Positions 27,887-35,962 of a stretch of DNA of 64,000 nucleotides are shown piece after piece. The DNA lies in the NCBI RefSeq assembly GCF_000430645.1, contig NZ_AUMK01000004.1, positions 620,001 to 684,000 on the forward strand, read 5' to 3'. The notes under the pieces were generated by a model. The model worked only from the letters and a program-made list of their open reading frames with translations, ran no database searches and was not told where the DNA came from. The DNA is from Aquimarina latercula DSM 2041 (GTDB lineage Bacteria > Bacteroidota > Bacteroidia > Flavobacteriales > Flavobacteriaceae). Both the position numbers and the translations under genes were made by a program. Each line of letters starts with the position of its first letter. Positions within the stretch are counted from its first letter, which is position 1.

Positions 27887-27974
27887 AATAATCAAATTTT
27901 ATTCATAGTTGATGGTTAGTGTTACTATTTGATTATTATAAGAAGACCGCCCCTAATTAAGGGGCGGTTTTTGG
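27887..27974 (+). ncRNA. Structured RNA candidate ending in a terminator
   Basis: The 424-bp gap 27725-28148 has no gene. It holds an 11-bp inverted repeat (27887-27897 with 27927-27937, 29-nt loop) directly before a strong terminator at 27946. Three TTAG tetramers (27869-27883) precede it. Could be a short sRNA or an upstream leader of the TonB-type receptor gene; no clear promoter was found. Confidence 0.35.
27946..27974 (+). terminator. Strong intrinsic terminator
   Basis: ACCGCCCC and GGGGCGGT arms around TAATTA, followed by TTTTT. It lies upstream of the receptor gene with no protein gene on this strand before it for over 500 bp. Confidence 0.85.
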
Positions 27975-28148
27975 TTATATAATTTATTGTTAAAAAAAAA
28001 ATATTAGTGTAACAGAATTTAGAATGAATCGTCATATATCAAACACACGATTAATCAACGTGTTTAAAACAGGGAAAACAAATGCTTTTGTATTATGCAA
28101 TACAAAGTACAATGCTTAGCATAATTATCAATCAAATAAACGTTCGAA

Positions 28149-30569
28149 ATGAAAACAATCAATCCACCGAGCCAACAGGCAGGCCAAAAAGCAATTTTAT
28201 TATTTTTATTATTTTGCTTTTCTCTTGTCATAGCGCAACCCAGTAATAATGTAATACTAGGAACAATCTCAGGAAAAGTAATTGACAAAAATCTTAACCA
28301 ACCTATACCGTACGCGACTATTATAATTAATGACGGCGCTGACAAATTAATCAGCGGAGGTATCACTACAGAAGATGGCACATTTTCAATTACAGATATC
28401 CCCAACGGAAATTACATTTTAAAAATACAGTTCATAGGATATAAAAGTCATAGTCAACCTATCGAAATTTCTAAGAAAAGTAAAAACATTAATGTTGGCA
28501 CTGTTTCATTAGAAGAAGAGGCACAAGCTTTAGATGACGTAACTATTATAGCTGAACGTACAACCATTGAACAAAAAATAGATCGAAAAGTAATTAACAT
28601 CGGAAAAGATCTAACTACTACTGGTGGTACCGCAGCAGAAATAATGCAAAATATCCCATCTGTAAACGTAGATCAAGATGGTAATATAGCACTACGTGGT
28701 AACCCAAATGTTCAAGTTTTAATTGATGGCAAGCCAACAAATATCTCGCCAACTCAATTATTGAAACAAATACCATCAACCTCTATTAAATCAGTTGAAC
28801 TTATAACGAATCCGTCTGCTAAATATAACCCAGAAGGTATGAGTGGAATCATCAACATTGTATTGCGTAAAAACGCTAATATTGGATTTAATGGAAACAT
28901 AAATCTTGGAGTAAACTGGGATAAAAATGCTAGATTTAACAGTTCTATAGACCTAAATTACCGAAGTGGAAAAATAAATGTCTATGGAAATTATGGTGCA
29001 AATATTACAAAAAATCTAAATCAAGGGTTTGTATTTAGAGGTGACCAAAATTATAGAACCGATTTCCGTTTTCAGGATAATAACAAATCACATTTATTCA
29101 AAGTAGGTTTTGATTATTATATAAATGAAAAAAACACCATATCATTATACACCAATCAAAACATATTTGATGGAAAAACTATTGGAACCACCGACATTTT
29201 GTTTTTTGACAACCCAGAAAATAACATTTTTCAGGATCTAATTAATAAAAGTGACAATTTAGGATCTACTTATAATTTTGATTATAAGCATGATTTTAAA
29301 AAAGAAGGGCATAATATAGAATTAGAAGTTGATTATAATGTTTTTGAAGGTGACAGCAATGATGACTTTAATTTTGCAGGAGGATTAACTCCCAATTATG
29401 ATGACATATTAGACAATGAAAGAACGAATACAACAATCAATCTTGATTATGTAAATCCCTTATCAGAAAAAGCTAAATTAGAACTAGGATATGAGGGGCG
29501 ATTAAGACGTACAGACAATGAATATCGCTCTACACTTTTTGATGATTCTAAATATCGTTATGATAGAGATATTCACGCTATATATGCTACTTATGGCAAA
29601 AATTATGAAAAGTGGTCATATCAATTGGGAGCTAGATTAGAAAACTATCAAGTAGAAGCAATTTTTAATAATGAAAAAGTATTTGAAGATGATATTTTTA
29701 CAATATATCCTTCTGCATATTTAACGTATACACCTGGAGAAAAAAACAGTTACCAATTAAGTTATAGTAGACGAGTGGATCGTCCTGGTCTTAATCAAGT
29801 AAATCCTATAAGGGAATGGAGTACACCAAGGATTACCTCTAGAGGAAACCCTGAATTAGATCCACAATTTACAAATTCAATCGAATTAAATTATACACGT
29901 AAATTGACTGGAGGCTCAATTACAGCAGGTACATTTTATCGTCTAATTAATGATGAAATTAATCAAACCTTACTAGCTGATCCAACTGTAGAAGAAGGTC
30001 AGATACTTACTTTTGAAAATTTTGACAATAACTCTGCGTATGGAATAGAAATTTCAAGTAATTATCGTCCTACTAAATGGTGGAATTTTAATGCTAGTTT
30101 TGATTTATACGCACAAACACAAAAAGGAATTGTGGAAGATATTGTAGAAGTAAATGGAATGGATGAGATTGTACAAGTCGCTAGTGAAGTTGATGCTGTT
30201 GTCTATAATTTTAGAATGAATAATAATTTTAAAGCTACCAAAAACCTTACTTTTCAAATATTCGGATTTTATCGCGGAGAACAGGAAGGTATCCAATTTA
30301 AGACAAAACCTTTCTATTTTATTAATACTGGTGCTAGATACAATTTCTTACAAGGGAAAGGAACGGCAAGTATAAACTTCAATGATATTTTTAACACTAT
30401 GCGTTTTAGATTCTCAGGTGATTTTCCTTTCGAACAAAATGGACAATTCCAAGGAGAGACACAAACAATATTTCTTGGATTATCTTATCGTTTTGGTAGT
30501 GGAAAAAACAGAAAAGTCTCAAGGAAGAGAAGAGACAAAAATGAAAAAAGTGGCGGTGGAATCCTCTAA
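28149..30569 (+). CDS. TonB-dependent-receptor-like outer-membrane beta-barrel protein
   Basis: 806 aa. Signal peptide to about residue 30 (LVIAQ). A carboxypeptidase-regulatory-like domain (about 38-115: GTISGKVIDKNLNQPIPYA) is followed by a plug domain (about 130-225: IMQNIPSVNVDQDGNIALRG) and a barrel of the OMP_b-brl_3 type with SYSRRVDRPGLNQVNP. The C-terminus is unusual, a basic tail (RKVSRKRRDKNEKSGGGIL) after the final barrel strand. Substrate unknown; TonB box not seen clearly. Confidence 0.88.
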   Translation: MKTINPPSQQAGQKAILLFLLFCFSLVIAQPSNNVILGTISGKVIDKNLNQPIPYATIIINDGADKLISGGITTEDGTFSITDIPNGNYILKIQFIGYKSHSQPIEISKKSKNINVGTVSLEEEAQALDDVTIIAERTTIEQKIDRKVINIGKDLTTTGGTAAEIMQNIPSVNVDQDGNIALRGNPNVQVLIDGKPTNISPTQLLKQIPSTSIKSVELITNPSAKYNPEGMSGIINIVLRKNANIGFNGNINLGVNWDKNARFNSSIDLNYRSGKINVYGNYGANITKNLNQGFVFRGDQNYRTDFRFQDNNKSHLFKVGFDYYINEKNTISLYTNQNIFDGKTIGTTDILFFDNPENNIFQDLINKSDNLGSTYNFDYKHDFKKEGHNIELEVDYNVFEGDSNDDFNFAGGLTPNYDDILDNERTNTTINLDYVNPLSEKAKLELGYEGRLRRTDNEYRSTLFDDSKYRYDRDIHAIYATYGKNYEKWSYQLGARLENYQVEAIFNNEKVFEDDIFTIYPSAYLTYTPGEKNSYQLSYSRRVDRPGLNQVNPIREWSTPRITSRGNPELDPQFTNSIELNYTRKLTGGSITAGTFYRLINDEINQTLLADPTVEEGQILTFENFDNNSAYGIEISSNYRPTKWWNFNASFDLYAQTQKGIVEDIVEVNGMDEIVQVASEVDAVVYNFRMNNNFKATKNLTFQIFGFYRGEQEGIQFKTKPFYFINTGARYNFLQGKGTASINFNDIFNTMRFRFSGDFPFEQNGQFQGETQTIFLGLSYRFGSGKNRKVSRKRRDKNEKSGGGIL

Positions 30570-30780
30570 ATAAATCAATTAATATGTTAAATTCATAAAA
30601 TATATCTATAATATTTGTTAAATTTAAGTATTAATTAAAAAAACGTTGGTTAGTTAAATATTCTTAAAAAACGTACTGTTTTTGTAACACTATCCAATTT
30701 GTTACGTCTATTATAGTAGTACCATTTGGTTATAAATTATTTGAATTAGCCTTTAAAAAAAAATAACCCAAGTACATATA

Positions 30781-30811
30781 AAAAATCGCGAAACGATGTT
30801 TCGCGATTTTT
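30781..30811. terminator. Bidirectional terminator before fabH 3' end
   Basis: AAAAATCGCGAAA, loop CGATG, TTTCGCGATTTTT. It serves the minus-strand fabH and possibly the receptor gene. Confidence 0.85.
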
Positions 30812-30834
30812 ACTTTATATATTTCCTTATAATA

Positions 30835-31845
30835 CTACCATTTAATAATAGCACTCCCCCAAGTAAATCCACTTCCAAAAGCTGCTAACACTACAAGATC
30901 ACCTTCTTTAATTTTACCTTCTTCCCAAGCTTCCGTTAACGCAATTGGAATTGAAGCGGCAGTAGTATTTCCATATCTTTGAATATTATTATAAACCTTG
31001 TCATCAGATAATTTAAACTGTTTTTGAACAAACTGAGATATTCTGAGATTTGCCTGATGTGGAATTAACATATTAATATCCAAAGGAGTAAGATTATTTT
31101 CTTGTAAGCCTTCATTGATAACTTCAGAAAAACGAACTACTGCATTTTTAAACACGAATTGCCCATTCATATATGGATAATAAGGAATGTTCTCTTGATC
31201 ATTCTCTGCGATGATTTCTGGTACCCAATGATCAGTACTAGGACCTTCTAACGAAAGTTCTTTAGCATGAGCTCCTTCACTATGTAAGTGGGTAGATAAT
31301 ACGCCACTTCCATCATCTTTTTCATTTCTAGATAAAACCATTGCTCCTGCTCCATCACCAAATATAACAGAAACTCCTCTACCTCTAGTAGTCATATCCA
31401 ATCCCCCACTATGATTCTCACTTCCTATAATCAAAACATTTTTATACATTCCTGTTTTGATAAATTGATCAGCCACAGATAATGCATACACAAATCCGCT
31501 ACACTGATTACGAACATCTAAGGCCGGTACAGTTCCCATATCCATCATATCCTGAACTCTTACTCCACCTCCAGGAAAGTACATATCAGGACTAAGTGTC
31601 GCAAAAATAATTAGATCAATATCATCTTTTGACAACTTTGCTCTTTCTAAAGCTATTTTAGCTGCTTTTACTCCCATTACAGAAGTACTATTTCCATCCC
31701 CTTTTTTGATATGTCGTCTTTCTTTTATTCCAGTTCGTTCCTGAATCCAAGCATCATTGGTATCCATTACTTTAGAAAGATCGTCATTAGTTACAACATT
31801 CTCAGGAACATAGCTCCCTAATCCTGTTACTTTTGAAGTATACAT
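30835..31845 (-). CDS. fabH: 3-oxoacyl-[ACP] synthase III (FabH)
   Basis: 336 aa. Condenses acyl-CoA with malonyl-ACP to start fatty acid synthesis. Catalytic triad Cys115 (RNQCSGF), His263 (IPHQAN) and Asn293 (YGNTTAAS) is complete; WIQERTGIKER and SGFTWG are typical. It stands alone, without rpmF/plsX, so it may be a secondary FabH paralogue, for example for branched primers or a special lipid. Confidence 0.92.
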   Translation of the reverse strand: MYTSKVTGLGSYVPENVVTNDDLSKVMDTNDAWIQERTGIKERRHIKKGDGNSTSVMGVKAAKIALERAKLSKDDIDLIIFATLSPDMYFPGGGVRVQDMMDMGTVPALDVRNQCSGFVYALSVADQFIKTGMYKNVLIIGSENHSGGLDMTTRGRGVSVIFGDGAGAMVLSRNEKDDGSGVLSTHLHSEGAHAKELSLEGPSTDHWVPEIIAENDQENIPYYPYMNGQFVFKNAVVRFSEVINEGLQENNLTPLDINMLIPHQANLRISQFVQKQFKLSDDKVYNNIQRYGNTTAASIPIALTEAWEEGKIKEGDLVVLAAFGSGFTWGSAIIKW

Positions 31846-32066
31846 ATATTTTTAATATTGAGTGTGTATTGTGTGCAATAATAGCTAAATACTATAGTTG
31901 CTAAAAAACTGCAGAGCAAGATATGTATTCTTATGTTTTTGATAAAAGAAACTGCAGTCTTATTGTATGCACGCATAATAAAATCACCATATTCTCCATT
32001 TATATATCAAAAGTAGCCTCAGGAAATAATATGCTTATTGACAAAACCTAACACAAAAAAGAATAG

Positions 32067-32348
32067 TCAAAACTTTAATATTTCTTTCGATATTTTATTC
32101 ACATTATCAGTAACCTCAACCCTATACATTCCTGAAGGAAAAGGACTTAAAGACAATTTATATCTCCTAGACAAATTATTTTTTGATTTTATAATTTGCC
32201 CTTCTTTATTATATAAAACATAAGAAACATTAGCATCCTCTTCATCTAAATCTATATAAATAGCATTGGAAGATTGAACTAAATATACCGAAAATGCATA
32301 CTCCAAAGTTTCCTTTAAATCATTTTGAAATATAGAATGTGTATTCAT
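32067..32348 (-). CDS. Solitary T9SS-sorting-tail-like small protein
   Basis: 93 aa, no signal peptide. Residues 20-93 follow the pattern of a type A T9SS C-terminal domain: VSYVLYNKEGQIIKS, then SLSPFPSGMYRVEVTD, ending KEILKF. The usual PNP motif before it is absent (SVYLVQSSN). Such tails normally end long secreted proteins. Here the domain stands alone, as a gene fragment, a small intracellular relative, or a decoy. Codon use looks like that of the neighbours. Confidence 0.5.
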   Translation of the reverse strand: MNTHSIFQNDLKETLEYAFSVYLVQSSNAIYIDLDEEDANVSYVLYNKEGQIIKSKNNLSRRYKLSLSPFPSGMYRVEVTDNVNKISKEILKF

Positions 32349-32913
32349 ATTAAACTATTTTCTTGTTTTAAAACAATAACTATTAGTATTTTAAACAGAA
32401 CTAATATTAAGAATCATCATGATTAAAACTACTGATTTAAAATATCTGAGAAGAGCGAAAACTTTTTAGAAAAATCACTTTTTTCGACTAATGACTAATA
32501 AAATCTACAAACGTATATCAATAACAACCTTCAATTATCTTTTTCTAAAAAAACAGAAAAACAAATTAAATAATTTTTAGCTTCTAATAGGATAATTAAT
32601 AAAACACTTCATATCATAATACTAACATTGGAAAAATCCCTCATTAAAAATTTGAAATAAAGTTCACACCTCTTATGAAACACAAAACTACTTTCTTTCA
32701 AATAGTACGATATATCGACAAAAGAGTTTATAAAATGTTAAAATCCCCGTTTGAACCCATAATACTATTTGTTAAATTAAATATAAAATATCGTTAATTT
32801 TACACATTAAATAACTTAATTAAAGGTGATTAAAATATTTAAAAAACATAACAGTACGCTAAAACCATATTTTAATTAAAGTAAAACCATATTTATTATC
32901 GAAGTGTAATTCC
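32349..32913. other. Non-coding AT-rich stretch, nothing recognised
   Basis: No open frame with a convincing start, no clear hairpin and no promoter match beyond chance. The upstream control of the minus-strand 32067 gene must be at its left end. Confidence 0.4.
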
Positions 32914-32921
32914 TACATTTG
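32914..32921 (+). promoter_or_regulatory. -7 box upstream of tandem small ORFs
   Basis: TACATTTG matches TAnnTTTG exactly. The implied transcript would start near 32928, cover the small ORFs from 32982 and end at the 33321 terminator. Confidence 0.4.
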
Positions 32922-32981
32922 ACCCGAGGCTGTTATCATAGTAAAAATTCAAAAAGAGCAACCAACTCTAAATCATAAACT

Positions 32982-33080
32982 ATGAAAACTATATTAAAGT
33001 TTTACCATCTTTATTTAGGCAAATCCAATTCCATTTTAATCAGGAATCACTGGATTCAATCCTATGGAATGTATCATGAA
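32982..33080 (+). CDS. Possible 32-aa small protein
   Basis: MKTILKFYHLYLGKSNSIL... reads 32 codons to a TGA at 33078-33080. It follows a good -7 box by about 60 bp and overlaps the next ATG (ATGA). No family recognised. Short and unsupported by homology. Confidence 0.25.
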
Positions 33081-33183
33081 TAGATTTGATAAATTCCATC
33101 GTGTATTAACCAAAACCTCTTTATTCTTAATTGCCTTAATAATCGTCTTACTTATTGTCTACATCATTCTTCAAGTTTTTTAA
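33077..33183 (+). pseudogene. Possible small membrane peptide with frameshift
   Basis: From ATG 33077 the frame gives MNRFDKFHRVLTKTS then stops after 16 codons. One frame over (from about 33118) the sequence continues as an uninterrupted hydrophobic helix LLFLIALIIVLLIVYIILQV, ending TAA at 33181-33183, without its own ATG. A one-base indel near 33115 would join them into a typical single-helix peptide of about 35 aa. Confidence 0.3.
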
Positions 33184-33320
33184 GAATAAACTAAGAGAAG
33201 ATTAAAAACACATATAATGATTCATTAATATATAACACACAGAAAAACCAATCTAGTAAACCCTGAAAATCTGTTAGTTAAGATAGCAGCCTCAATTTTC
33301 AATATTTCACAGAATTGGTT

Positions 33321-33350
33321 CCGGGAACTAGACAATAGTTCCCGGTTTTA
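33321..33350 (+). terminator. Terminator 1 of a tandem series
   Basis: CCGGGAACTA (33321-33330), loop GACAA, TAGTTCCCGG (33336-33345), TTTT. Perfect 10-bp stem; ends the small-ORF transcript. Confidence 0.85.
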
Positions 33351-33422
33351 AAAAATCACAAACGCAATACTTTATTTTGGTGTTTTAAAGTGCACAGCGG
33401 GTTATTTAGTATTGTCGTTTTA

Positions 33423-33458
33423 CCGGAGGTTTTCTATTATTAAATAATAAGCCTCCGG
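33423..33458 (+). terminator. Hairpin 2 of a tandem series
   Basis: CCGGAGG (33423-33429) pairs with CCTCCGG (33452-33458), with a further AT-rich inner stem. The following T-run is interrupted (ATTTAATTT), so termination is weaker. Confidence 0.6.
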
Positions 33459-33484
33459 ATTTAATTTGTCCCCAACCAAAAAAA

Positions 33485-33492
33485 TATCTTTG
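33485..33492 (+). promoter_or_regulatory. -7 box for a short transcript
   Basis: TATCTTTG matches TAnnTTTG; TTTG at 33465-33468 is a fitting -33 element. It lies between hairpin 2 and terminator 3. Confidence 0.5.
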
Positions 33493-33498
33493 AATTAA

Positions 33499-33575
33499 AC
33501 TTAACACACAATCATCAAATTTAATTTTAAAAGGTGTTTTCCGGGAGCTAACCCCATAGCTTCCGGTTTTTTTTA
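33499..33575 (+). ncRNA. Candidate small RNA of about 75 nt
   Basis: Predicted from the -33/-7 pair at 33465-33492 to terminator 3 at 33541-33575. The 5' part is AT-rich and unstructured, then the GC-rich hairpin with an eight-T tail: an sRNA-like architecture. No ORF inside. Target unknown. Confidence 0.45.
33541..33575 (+). terminator. Terminator 3 of a tandem series
   Basis: CCGGGAGCTA (33541-33550) and TAGCTTCCGG (33557-33566) pair with one G-T wobble, followed by eight T. Its arm begins CCGGGA like terminator 1. Confidence 0.85.
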
Positions 33576-33608
33576 TAAAAATATCAGAATCATTCTTGAT
33601 CTTATACC

Positions 33609-33647
33609 AAAAAAAACGAAAGGCACGCCAACCACAGCATGCCTTTC
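33609..33647 (-). terminator. Terminator of the ABC1 kinase operon
   Basis: On the minus strand GAAAGGCATGC and GCGTGCCTTTC form an 11-bp stem followed by a run of T after one G. Confidence 0.75.
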
Positions 33648-33696
33648 TAACAACCTAACCAATAAATAAACAAACCAAAGTCAGTCGATTGACCGA

Positions 33697-35004
33697 CTAA
33701 AGGTAATTTTCAAAATTTTTAACACGAATCGTCGACTTGAGATCGTGCAATAAATTGTATAAACCGAAAAATGTTCTATTGATATACAAAAAATGCTTAC
33801 TTCCTCTATTACCATTCATCTTTCTTAACTCTGTATCTTTTGAATATTTTTCACTTAAATCTGTTATTTTATTCCAAAAATCTTCATCCGCAAAATCATA
33901 AACCTCTTCATTAAAAGGTTTAGTGAATAGACTAAGCATTTCATAGAACAACTCCGAGAAAAATGCTTTCTCTTCTGCCGAATCATCTTCTCGGAGTATT
34001 TCCAGTTCGAACATCTTTAGAGCAAAAAAATCTGGGTTTTCGATATTTTCTTTATCAGCTAACTCAAAATATGGAGTATAAAACTCTAAAGGAACTTTTT
34101 TAACACAACCGAAATCGATTGCTATTAAATTATCGTCTTTATCTACAAGAAAATTCCCTGGATGAGGATCGGCGTGCACGGCTTTCAGTACATGCATTTG
34201 ATACATATAAAAATCCCAAAGTGCTTGTCCAATTTTGTCAGCTTTTTCTTGATCAGTATTTTCTTTTGCAAATTCGCTTAAGTGAACACCATCCATCCAA
34301 TCCATAGTGATGATCCGCTTACTGGATAAATTTTCATAATAATTCGGGAACCTTAAATTAGGAATCCGCGAACAAGAACCAGTAATATCCTTGCTTTGCT
34401 GTACTTCTAAAACGTAATCGGTTTCTTCTAGTAGCTTACCTTCTAATTCCTGAAAATATTTATCAGAATCTTTCCCTTTTAAATTAAACATTCTGATGGC
34501 GATGGGCTTTACCATCGCCAGATCAGAACTTATACTGTCTGCAACTCCAGGATATTGAATTTTCACAGCAAGTTTTTTCCCGTCTTTAGATGCCTTATGT
34601 ACCTGTCCGATACTGGCAGCATTAACAGATTGAGTTGCAAACGTATCATATAATTCTTCCGGATATTTTCCGTGATATTTCTTAAATGTTTTTCTTACCA
34701 GTGGCGCAGATAATGGAGGAACGCTAAACTGTGCTAACGAAAATTTCTCCACATACGCACTTGGTAAAATATTTTTTTCCATTGAAAGCATTTGCGCAAC
34801 TTTCAACGCGCTACCTTTTAAATTTTTTAACCCATCATAGATATCAGCGGCATTACTCTCATTTAATTGATCTCTTGTTATATTAGGGTTCACCGCTTTT
34901 TTACTATAATATTTTAGATAATTACCACCTACTTTAACTCCCGTCTTTACAAGTTCGGTAGTTCGTCCAATTTTTGATGTAGGTATTTTATCAATTGTCT
35001 TCAT
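33697..35004 (-). CDS. AarF/UbiB-type ABC1 kinase-like protein
   Basis: 435 aa. Atypical protein-kinase-like fold of the ABC1/UbiB family (ATPase or lipid-related, linked to quinone biology in other organisms). Motifs: KxGQ-like region GSALKVAQMLSM, AAASIGQVHKA-type loop (NAASIGQVHKAS), AVKIQYPG lysine, HADPHPGNFLV catalytic loop and AIDFGCVKK metal-binding loop. Intact. It follows the TetR regulator in one operon (36-bp gap from that gene's stop). Confidence 0.9.
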   Translation of the reverse strand: MKTIDKIPTSKIGRTTELVKTGVKVGGNYLKYYSKKAVNPNITRDQLNESNAADIYDGLKNLKGSALKVAQMLSMEKNILPSAYVEKFSLAQFSVPPLSAPLVRKTFKKYHGKYPEELYDTFATQSVNAASIGQVHKASKDGKKLAVKIQYPGVADSISSDLAMVKPIAIRMFNLKGKDSDKYFQELEGKLLEETDYVLEVQQSKDITGSCSRIPNLRFPNYYENLSSKRIITMDWMDGVHLSEFAKENTDQEKADKIGQALWDFYMYQMHVLKAVHADPHPGNFLVDKDDNLIAIDFGCVKKVPLEFYTPYFELADKENIENPDFFALKMFELEILREDDSAEEKAFFSELFYEMLSLFTKPFNEEVYDFADEDFWNKITDLSEKYSKDTELRKMNGNRGSKHFLYINRTFFGLYNLLHDLKSTIRVKNFENYL

Positions 35005-35039
35005 ATTCCTCTTCTATTCTTTAATTTACTCTAAAACAT

Positions 35040-35705
35040 CTAGTTCCACATCGTTTTTTCTTTCCATAGAAACTTTCCAAAATCCAACACACTACTCAAA
35101 GGTGTATTATCGAATAAATCGAAAATTGTATGTACCGATTTTTCTATAGCAACATCCGTTTTTTCGAATCCTGGAGATTCATCTTGCATCCAGAATTTTA
35201 ATAGAAATAAAAATTGTAACCAAGCTCCCTCTGAATATATAGACACCGGATTTTTGGCTATCCTAAACATTTTATCATCATTATCAACCTCAATTAATTC
35301 CTTTGCAAAACTTTTAATATGATTTCGCAAACTTTTTAATTGCCCTAAATTTTTAAGCGGCATTTCATGATATTTCAAAACTAAAAGAACGTAGCTCCTG
35401 TTTAGCGTTAGTAATTCAAAAAAAGTAAAGAAAAATGTTAGCATTTTATCCTTACTCGATAAAGAATCATATTCTTCATTTCCATTCATAGCATCTATAG
35501 TAGTACTAAAAAAAGTATTCCAAATTCCTTTATTTACACTATCTAAACTACCAAAAAACTCATAAAACTCTTCTTCCTTAATTTTTGACTCTTTACAAAA
35601 TTTATATACCGATTTAGGGTACATATCATGTTCGAGTACATAGTTCATGTACTTTGTTATAATATACTGACTATCTACAGTTTGTTTCTTATTAGATGCT
35701 GCCAT
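35040..35705 (-). CDS. TetR-like transcriptional regulator
   Basis: About 221 aa from the ATG at 35705 (another ATG at 35714 adds three residues). The N-terminal 60 residues have a helix-turn-helix (VYKFCKESKIKEEEFYEFFGSLD) of TetR type; the C-terminal part is a Bacteroidota-type TetR ligand domain. First gene of an operon with the ABC1 kinase, which it likely controls. Confidence 0.8.
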   Translation of the reverse strand: MAASNKKQTVDSQYIITKYMNYVLEHDMYPKSVYKFCKESKIKEEEFYEFFGSLDSVNKGIWNTFFSTTIDAMNGNEEYDSLSSKDKMLTFFFTFFELLTLNRSYVLLVLKYHEMPLKNLGQLKSLRNHIKSFAKELIEVDNDDKMFRIAKNPVSIYSEGAWLQFLFLLKFWMQDESPGFEKTDVAIEKSVHTIFDLFDNTPLSSVLDFGKFLWKEKTMWN

Positions 35706-35962
35706 AATTCTCATTTTACAGAGTAAAGATAATCATTGTTTAACTTTTTTAGAAAAAACTTGAACAAAAAAATTGTTAAAGTTGTTTCATAAAAAATGAA
35801 ACTTAATTCCCTTTCTTTTTAATAGACGAAATTGTATTAATATACTTACGTTTTTGTATTCACAATTTTATTTCAATGTCAGTTTGTCAGCAAAATATAA
35901 TTGGTATTTTTTTTGACTATAGAGAATCACAATAGTGATAATTAAAACTAAAACATAAAAAA

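Noticed and set aside
30581..30650. AT-rich stretch with TATATCTATAATATTTG after the TonB-type receptor gene
   Set aside because: It resembles part of the pseudoknot, but the pairing partners are absent.
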